Shown: piece by piece, positions 59,468 to 64,000 of the stretch
Layout of the letters: each line of letters begins with the position of its first letter
How positions within the stretch are numbered: position 1 is the first letter of the stretch
Source of the DNA: Acinetobacter sp. S54
GTDB taxonomy: Bacteria; Pseudomonadota; Gammaproteobacteria; Pseudomonadales; Moraxellaceae
Assembly: GCF_016624945.1 (NCBI RefSeq)
Contig: NZ_JACVUI010000013.1
Span: 1 to 64,000 of the forward strand
Reading direction: 5' to 3'
DNA: 64,000 bases
The notes under the pieces: generated by a model
What the model was told of the DNA's origin: nothing
The model's input: the letters and a program-made list of their open reading frames with translations, nothing else
The model's database searches: none
Made by a program: the position numbers and the translations under genes

Positions 59468-59854
59468 ATGAGCAATTCTGATCAGGATCAACTGTTCAGC
59501 GAACTGGACAAACAGCGCCAAAACCAATTGAAAGTTGATCGCATCCTCAAGATTGTTCTTCCTCTCACGGCATTTTTGATCAGTGTTATTTGTGCCAACC
59601 TCAACTGGCAGTCAACCTTAGGAACATTTGTGATTTTAACGATTGCCTTTATTGCAGTCGGTATTAAACGTCAAACTTTATGGTATTGGTTAATAATTTT
59701 AGTCGTGTATTGCACAATAGATAATTATCTAAGTTTTGGACAATTTAATTTAAGCGCACTTCGTTTACAACTCGGTGCAATGTTGCTATTTACCGTAATG
59801 ATTGGAATCGGTCGACCGTATATTGACCGTTGGTTTATCAAGTCTGCACCATAA
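59468..59854 (+). CDS. Uncharacterised small membrane protein
   Basis: Not recognised. A 128-residue protein with a hydrophilic Gln/Asp-rich start (about 1-25) and three to four hydrophobic segments (about 30-48, 50-65, 70-85 and 100-115). Probably inner membrane. I chose the ATG at 59468 (GAGG 6 nt upstream) over the longer frame. A strong terminator follows, and it is a single-gene unit. Confidence 0.8.
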   Translation: MSNSDQDQLFSELDKQRQNQLKVDRILKIVLPLTAFLISVICANLNWQSTLGTFVILTIAFIAVGIKRQTLWYWLIILVVYCTIDNYLSFGQFNLSALRLQLGAMLLFTVMIGIGRPYIDRWFIKSAP

Positions 59855-59864
59855 TTTTAAAAAT

Positions 59865-59896
59865 AAAAAAATGCCTGAAAGCTCAGGCATTTTTTT
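59865..59896. terminator. Bidirectional terminator between the small membrane gene and fadD
   Basis: AAAAAAATGCCTGA and TCAGGCATTTTTTT pair around AAGC, serving both convergent genes. Confidence 0.9.
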
Positions 59897-59907
59897 CAAC
59901 GATTAAT

Positions 59908-61587
59908 TTATGCCGTTTTACGCAAATCTTTCCGTAAGATTTTACCTACATTAGATTTTGGTAATTCATCCATAAACTCCACATAGCGTGGGCGTTTATA
60001 ACCTGTTAAATTTTCTTTGGCAAAGCTTAGAACCTCTTCAGTTGTGAGTGAAGGATCTTTCTTCACAACAAATAGTTTTGGCACTTCACCTGATTTTTCA
60101 TCCGGTACACCAATGGCCGCAACTTCCAGAACTTTTGGATGTTTTGCGACAACTTCTTCAATTTCACTTGGATAAACGTTAAAACCAGAGACCAAAATCA
60201 TGTCTTTTTTACGATCTACAATTTTGACATAACCACGGTTATCCATCACGCCAATATCACCTGTACGGAAGTAACCATCCGCCGTCATGACTTTGGCAGT
60301 TTCATCGGGACGATTCCAGTAACCTTTCATTACTTGTGGACCGCGAATCGAAATTTCACCTTGTTCGCCCAAAGCGACTTCATTGCCATCGTCATCTAAA
60401 ATTGCAACATCAGTCAACGGTAATGGAATACCAATCGTGCCACTAAATTCTTGTGATGCAGGTGGATTTGCTGTCGCGACTGGAGAAGTCTCAGACAAGC
60501 CATAACCTTCGATAATATTAGTGCCTGTGATCTTTTTCCACGCTTCAGCAGTTGACGGAAGTACGGCCATACCCCCACCCATTGCCATTTTCAGCTTACT
60601 GTGATCAAGCTGTTTAAACTCTTCATTATGTACTAGCGCATTGAATAAAGTATTTACAGCCGGGAAGAACGATGGCTGATATTTACGTAGTTCTTTAATC
60701 ACGCCCGGTAAATCACGTGGGTTAGGAATAAGAACGTTAGCTTGTCCTTTATACATACCATACATGGCACACACCATGAATGCGAAGATATGATAAAGCG
60801 GTAGCGCACAGAAAATGCGATCATTCTTATCGCCATCTTTGGCGCCAAATTTACTCTGGAAAATGCCGTCGCACTGCAATAAATTCGCAACCAAATTACG
60901 ATGCGTAAGTTCAGCGCCTTTAGAAACACCTGTTGTACCACCCGTATATTGCAACACGGCGGTATCACTTAAGGTTAAAGATGGACGTTTATAACTGTTT
61001 GGACTGATTTTATTTAATGCCGTATTAAACTTAATATGGCCAGGAATATTCCAGTCAGGAATTTGTTTACGAACTTTGCGCAATACAAAATTGACCAAAG
61101 TTCCTTTTAAAGTACCTAACATATCGCCCACTGAAGCAACAACCACGTGCTTAACAGGCGTTTTACCAATAATGCTTTGATAAACACTCGCGAAATTTTC
61201 AATAATTACCAGTACTTCTGTACCAGAGTCATTCAACTGATGTTCAAGCTCACGTGCTGTATAAAGTGGATTGACATTGACCAGTACCAGACCAGCGCGG
61301 AATACACCCAAAGCAACCACTGGGTATTGCAATACGTTTGGCATCATGACCGCTACACGCGAGCCCTTGGCCAAACCCAAGCTTTGTAAATAGGCAGCAA
61401 ATTTACGGCTTGCTTCTTCCAGCTCACTGAAAGTCATGACTTTATCCATAAAAATAAAGGCATCGCGTGAACCAAACTTCTGAAAATTACGCTCAAATAC
61501 ATCATTTAATGACGTATTTTCTGCAGGTAATTCTACTGTTTCTGGAATCCCTGTTCTGTGGTATTCAGCAAACCATAATTTTTCCAT
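59908..61587 (-). CDS. fadD: Long-chain fatty acid--CoA ligase
   Basis: Activates fatty acids to acyl-CoA before beta-oxidation. The AMP-binding motif is LQYTGGTTGVSKGAELTHRN (near 213, quoted as YTGGTTGVSKG), with GYGLSETSPV, the FACS signature around GYFRTGDIGVMDNRGYVKI and the Lys in KSNVGKILRKDLR at the end. 559 residues is standard for FadD. It is separated from parC by 144 bp that contain an operator-like palindrome, so regulation by a fatty-acid-responsive repressor is possible. Confidence 0.95.
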   Translation of the reverse strand: MEKLWFAEYHRTGIPETVELPAENTSLNDVFERNFQKFGSRDAFIFMDKVMTFSELEEASRKFAAYLQSLGLAKGSRVAVMMPNVLQYPVVALGVFRAGLVLVNVNPLYTARELEHQLNDSGTEVLVIIENFASVYQSIIGKTPVKHVVVASVGDMLGTLKGTLVNFVLRKVRKQIPDWNIPGHIKFNTALNKISPNSYKRPSLTLSDTAVLQYTGGTTGVSKGAELTHRNLVANLLQCDGIFQSKFGAKDGDKNDRIFCALPLYHIFAFMVCAMYGMYKGQANVLIPNPRDLPGVIKELRKYQPSFFPAVNTLFNALVHNEEFKQLDHSKLKMAMGGGMAVLPSTAEAWKKITGTNIIEGYGLSETSPVATANPPASQEFSGTIGIPLPLTDVAILDDDGNEVALGEQGEISIRGPQVMKGYWNRPDETAKVMTADGYFRTGDIGVMDNRGYVKIVDRKKDMILVSGFNVYPSEIEEVVAKHPKVLEVAAIGVPDEKSGEVPKLFVVKKDPSLTTEEVLSFAKENLTGYKRPRYVEFMDELPKSNVGKILRKDLRKTA

Positions 61588-61670
61588 AAAGCCATTATCT
61601 CCAATCAGTAATCCTTAAATTAAACTGCTTATCAATGTGAGAGTCTTGTTTGACTTGTTTGCCCTACACA

Positions 61671-61719
61671 CTGCATTCATTTCCGCGAATATAGACTATA
61701 TATAGCCTATATAATGCAG
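61671..61719. promoter_or_regulatory. Palindromic operator-like site upstream of fadD
   Basis: A 24-bp near-palindrome lies at 61689-61712 (TATAGACTATA then TATAGCCTATA at 61690-61711), with 11 of 12 base pairs matching its dyad. Outside it, CTGCATT (61671) and AATGCAG (61713) are a second inverted pair. It lies about 100 bp upstream of the fadD start, where a repressor would bind. It does not match PsrA or FadR consensus sites as I know them. Confidence 0.5.
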
Positions 61720-61731
61720 CAGATGCCAGAA

Positions 61732-63951
61732 TTATCTCTGAATCAACAGTCTATTTGCTTTTTGATATCCTCGTGGTAAGAGTTGCCCTTTTGTCGCTCG
61801 TTTGCCCACGTATTTGAGGAGATCATCACCTTTTAATTTTAATTGTTGCTGTCCCGCAACCACCTGAATTATTTCATTTAAATTCAGAGCTGTCATGGAT
61901 AAAATTTGTTCTTTGGTATCAAGTTGTATCAACTTGTTACCCTTGCCTTTATTGAGTATTGGTAATTCTGACATTTCGATAATCAATAAACGACCTGCGG
62001 AACTGAGTATCGCAACATGGGTAGCGTCTTGTACTGGCAATAGCGGTAATGCCTCAGCTTTTTCAGGTACGCTCAAGAATGCTTTTCCTGCTTTGGCATT
62101 GGTATCGAGTTGTTTTGCCTGACTTCTAAAGCCATAACCTGTGTTACTGGCAGCGATTAACTCCTGTTCATCATCCGCAATATACACCTGAATAAACGAG
62201 ACCCCATTGGCTGGAGATAATTTAGAGCTTAAAGGTTCGCCAGAACCTCTGGCAGACGGTAAATTACTAATCGGTAGCGCATAACTTCTTCCCGTTTCAT
62301 CGAGTATATAAGCACGTTGGTTAGATTTCCCTATTGCATGACTTAAGTATTGATCACCCGCACGATAGTTTAAATTCTCTGCATCAACTTCTGCACCTTT
62401 GGCACAGCGAATCCAGCCAGCTTCAGATAAAACCACTGTCACTGTTTCGGCAGGCATGAGATCCTGTTCGCGGATCTGTACTGCGTCTTCACGTTCTATA
62501 ATCGGAGAACGGCGATCATCTCCAAATTTTTTCGCGTCTTCTTTAAGTTCATTAATAATCAGATTTTTTAGGGATTCTGGATTACCCAATTGTTCACGAA
62601 TAACTTCGGCTTTTGCTTCAAGCTCTTCTTGTTCACGCCGAATTTCCATTTCTTCAAGTTTAGCCAAATGCCGTAACTTCAACTCTAAAATCGCTTCGGC
62701 CTGTATTTCATCAATCCCAAAGTGTGCCATTAACTCTTGTTTAGGTTGATCTTCTTCGCGAATGATACGAATCACCGTATCAATATCCAGATAGGCAATG
62801 AGTAAACCAGCCAAAATATGTAAGCGTTTTTCGATTTTATTTAAATGATATTGCAAACGACGCGTAACTGTTTGCTTTCGGATTTCAATCCACTCCAGCA
62901 AAATGCGACGAATCGATTTAACTTGAGGCCGACCATCCGCGCCAATCATATTCAGGTTTACACGATAGCTAGATTCAAGATCCGTAGTCGCAAATAGGTG
63001 GCTCATCACCGTTTCTGCATCTACACGATTGGAACGCAATACAATGACCAGACGTGTAGGATTGGTATGATCAGACTCATCACGAATATCACTGACCAAG
63101 GGCAGTTTTTTGGCCTGCATCTGGTCTGCGATCTGCGTAATTACTTTGGAACCAGATACTTGATAAGGTAAGTCAGTAATGACAATTTCACCTTTTTCAA
63201 TATGATAAATTGCACGTACTCTATAGCTACCACGTCCTGTAGTTTGAATTTTGAGGAGTTCCTCACGCGGGGTAATAATTTCAGCTTTGGTGGGTAAATC
63301 TGGCGCGGGAATATACTCAGCCAGTTTTTGATCTGAGGTTTCAGGATTGCGAATCAGCGCAATAGTGCCTTTGATAACTTCACGTAAATTATGTGGAGGA
63401 ATGTCCGTAGCCATTCCAACAGCAATGCCTGTGGTGCCATTTAATAAAATATTAGGTACTCGTGCAGGTAAATTGACAGGTTCTTTCATCGAACCATCAA
63501 AGTTATCCTGCCAATCACACGTCCCCTGCCCCAATTCATTGAGTAATAATTCACTAAATGCAGAGAGCTTAGCTTCGGTATAACGCATAGCTGCAAAAGA
63601 TTTCGGATCATCAGGAGAACCCCAGTTGCCTTGCCCCTCAATCAAGGGATAGCGATAACTGAAGGGTTGTGCCATCAGCACCATCGCTTCATAACACGCC
63701 GAATCACCATGTGGATGATATTTACCGAGTACATCACCCACTGTACGTGCTGATTTTTTTGGTTTACCACTGTGTTTTAGACCCAGCTCACTCATGGCAT
63801 ACACAATGCGTCGCTGCACGGGCTTTAAACCATCACTAATATGTGGCAAAGCACGATCCATAATCACGTACATAGCGTAATTCAGATAGGCTTGTTCAGT
63901 AAATTCAGCAACGGAACGGTTTTCTGTCGCATGGTGCGCAAGGCTGGACAT
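61732..63951 (-). CDS. parC: DNA topoisomerase IV subunit A
   Basis: ParC cuts and passes DNA to unlink replicated chromosomes; it works with ParE (not here). The catalytic Tyr is in [11 protein letters not shown]. The quinolone-resistance region reads [17 protein letters not shown], with Ser84 and Glu88 as in susceptible Acinetobacter, so no resistance change is visible here. The C-terminal beta-pinwheel is present. At 739 residues it is full length, starting 49 bp from the window edge. It lies before fadD on the same strand. Confidence 0.97.
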   Translation of the reverse strand: MSSLAHHATENRSVAEFTEQAYLNYAMYVIMDRALPHISDGLKPVQRRIVYAMSELGLKHSGKPKKSARTVGDVLGKYHPHGDSACYEAMVLMAQPFSYRYPLIEGQGNWGSPDDPKSFAAMRYTEAKLSAFSELLLNELGQGTCDWQDNFDGSMKEPVNLPARVPNILLNGTTGIAVGMATDIPPHNLREVIKGTIALIRNPETSDQKLAEYIPAPDLPTKAEIITPREELLKIQTTGRGSYRVRAIYHIEKGEIVITDLPYQVSGSKVITQIADQMQAKKLPLVSDIRDESDHTNPTRLVIVLRSNRVDAETVMSHLFATTDLESSYRVNLNMIGADGRPQVKSIRRILLEWIEIRKQTVTRRLQYHLNKIEKRLHILAGLLIAYLDIDTVIRIIREEDQPKQELMAHFGIDEIQAEAILELKLRHLAKLEEMEIRREQEELEAKAEVIREQLGNPESLKNLIINELKEDAKKFGDDRRSPIIEREDAVQIREQDLMPAETVTVVLSEAGWIRCAKGAEVDAENLNYRAGDQYLSHAIGKSNQRAYILDETGRSYALPISNLPSARGSGEPLSSKLSPANGVSFIQVYIADDEQELIAASNTGYGFRSQAKQLDTNAKAGKAFLSVPEKAEALPLLPVQDATHVAILSSAGRLLIIEMSELPILNKGKGNKLIQLDTKEQILSMTALNLNEIIQVVAGQQQLKLKGDDLLKYVGKRATKGQLLPRGYQKANRLLIQR

Positions 63952-64000
63952 ATTCGAGAATGATCCTAATCAATTTTTCTATTCATGGTTATGCTAAGTG

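Overview
The window is ordinary chromosome of a gammaproteobacterium and almost certainly an Acinetobacter. The evidence is the low G+C, the H-NS, OprD-type and TorF-type proteins, an isolated gspN-gspC-gspD block, and gene orders shared with Pseudomonas/Moraxellaceae: hemY-hemX-hemD-hemC-algR-algZ next to argH-yggX; xerD-dsbC-hom-thrC; gacA beside pilS-pilR; dksA-gluQ; glnK-amtB-ubiK-comM. I see no insertion sequence, prophage, integron, CRISPR array, toxin-antitoxin pair or defence island. The species cannot be fixed from the sequence alone.

Layout. 1-0.7 kb: a tRNA Thr-Tyr-Gly-Thr cluster leading into the edge-truncated tuf. 0.7-3.8 kb: trpE, gph and an FHA-domain membrane protein. 3.8-7.7 kb: part of the type II secretion machinery. 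7.8-9.2 kb: an H-NS-like protein, a long AT-rich spacer and a thioesterase. 9.2-16.7 kb: the heme block and the AlgZ/AlgR two-component pair, divergent from argH-yggX. 16.7-17.2 kb: a gene-free stretch with one good and one weaker small-RNA candidate. 17.2-24.8 kb: phoU, a TolC-type channel, thiC under a TPP riboswitch, nudF-cpdA and dksA-gluQ. 24.9-30.0 kb: ftsW-murD and the feoA-feoB-Cys-rich operon with a Fur-box-like site. 30.1-35.8 kb: xerD, dsbC, threonine genes and a penicillin-binding endopeptidase. 36-39.7 kb: gacA-pilS-pilR. 39.7-47.8 kb: a Ctp protease, gpmI, lptF/lptG, divergent pepA-holC and two uncharacterised genes. 47.9-51.4 kb: a riboflavin block (nrdR-ribD-methylase-ribE) with an adenine methyltransferase embedded in it. 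51.5-58.2 kb: amtB-glnK, ubiK, an uninterrupted comM and two outer-membrane proteins. 58.3-64 kb: ppa, a MAPEG protein, a small membrane protein, fadD and parC.

I found no convincing new multigene system. The most interesting signals are regulatory: (i) a possible ~84-nt small RNA with C-rich hairpin loops after yggX; (ii) -24/-12 (sigma-54) promoter matches before both glnK-amtB and the nearby TorF-type porin, suggesting a shared nitrogen-linked control; (iii) the methyltransferase gene translationally coupled inside the riboflavin operon; (iv) helically phased inverted repeats before an uncharacterised 72-residue protein gene; (v) a 24-bp operator-like palindrome before fadD. Start codons were re-chosen for about fourteen genes where the longest reading frame runs past a better ribosome binding site.
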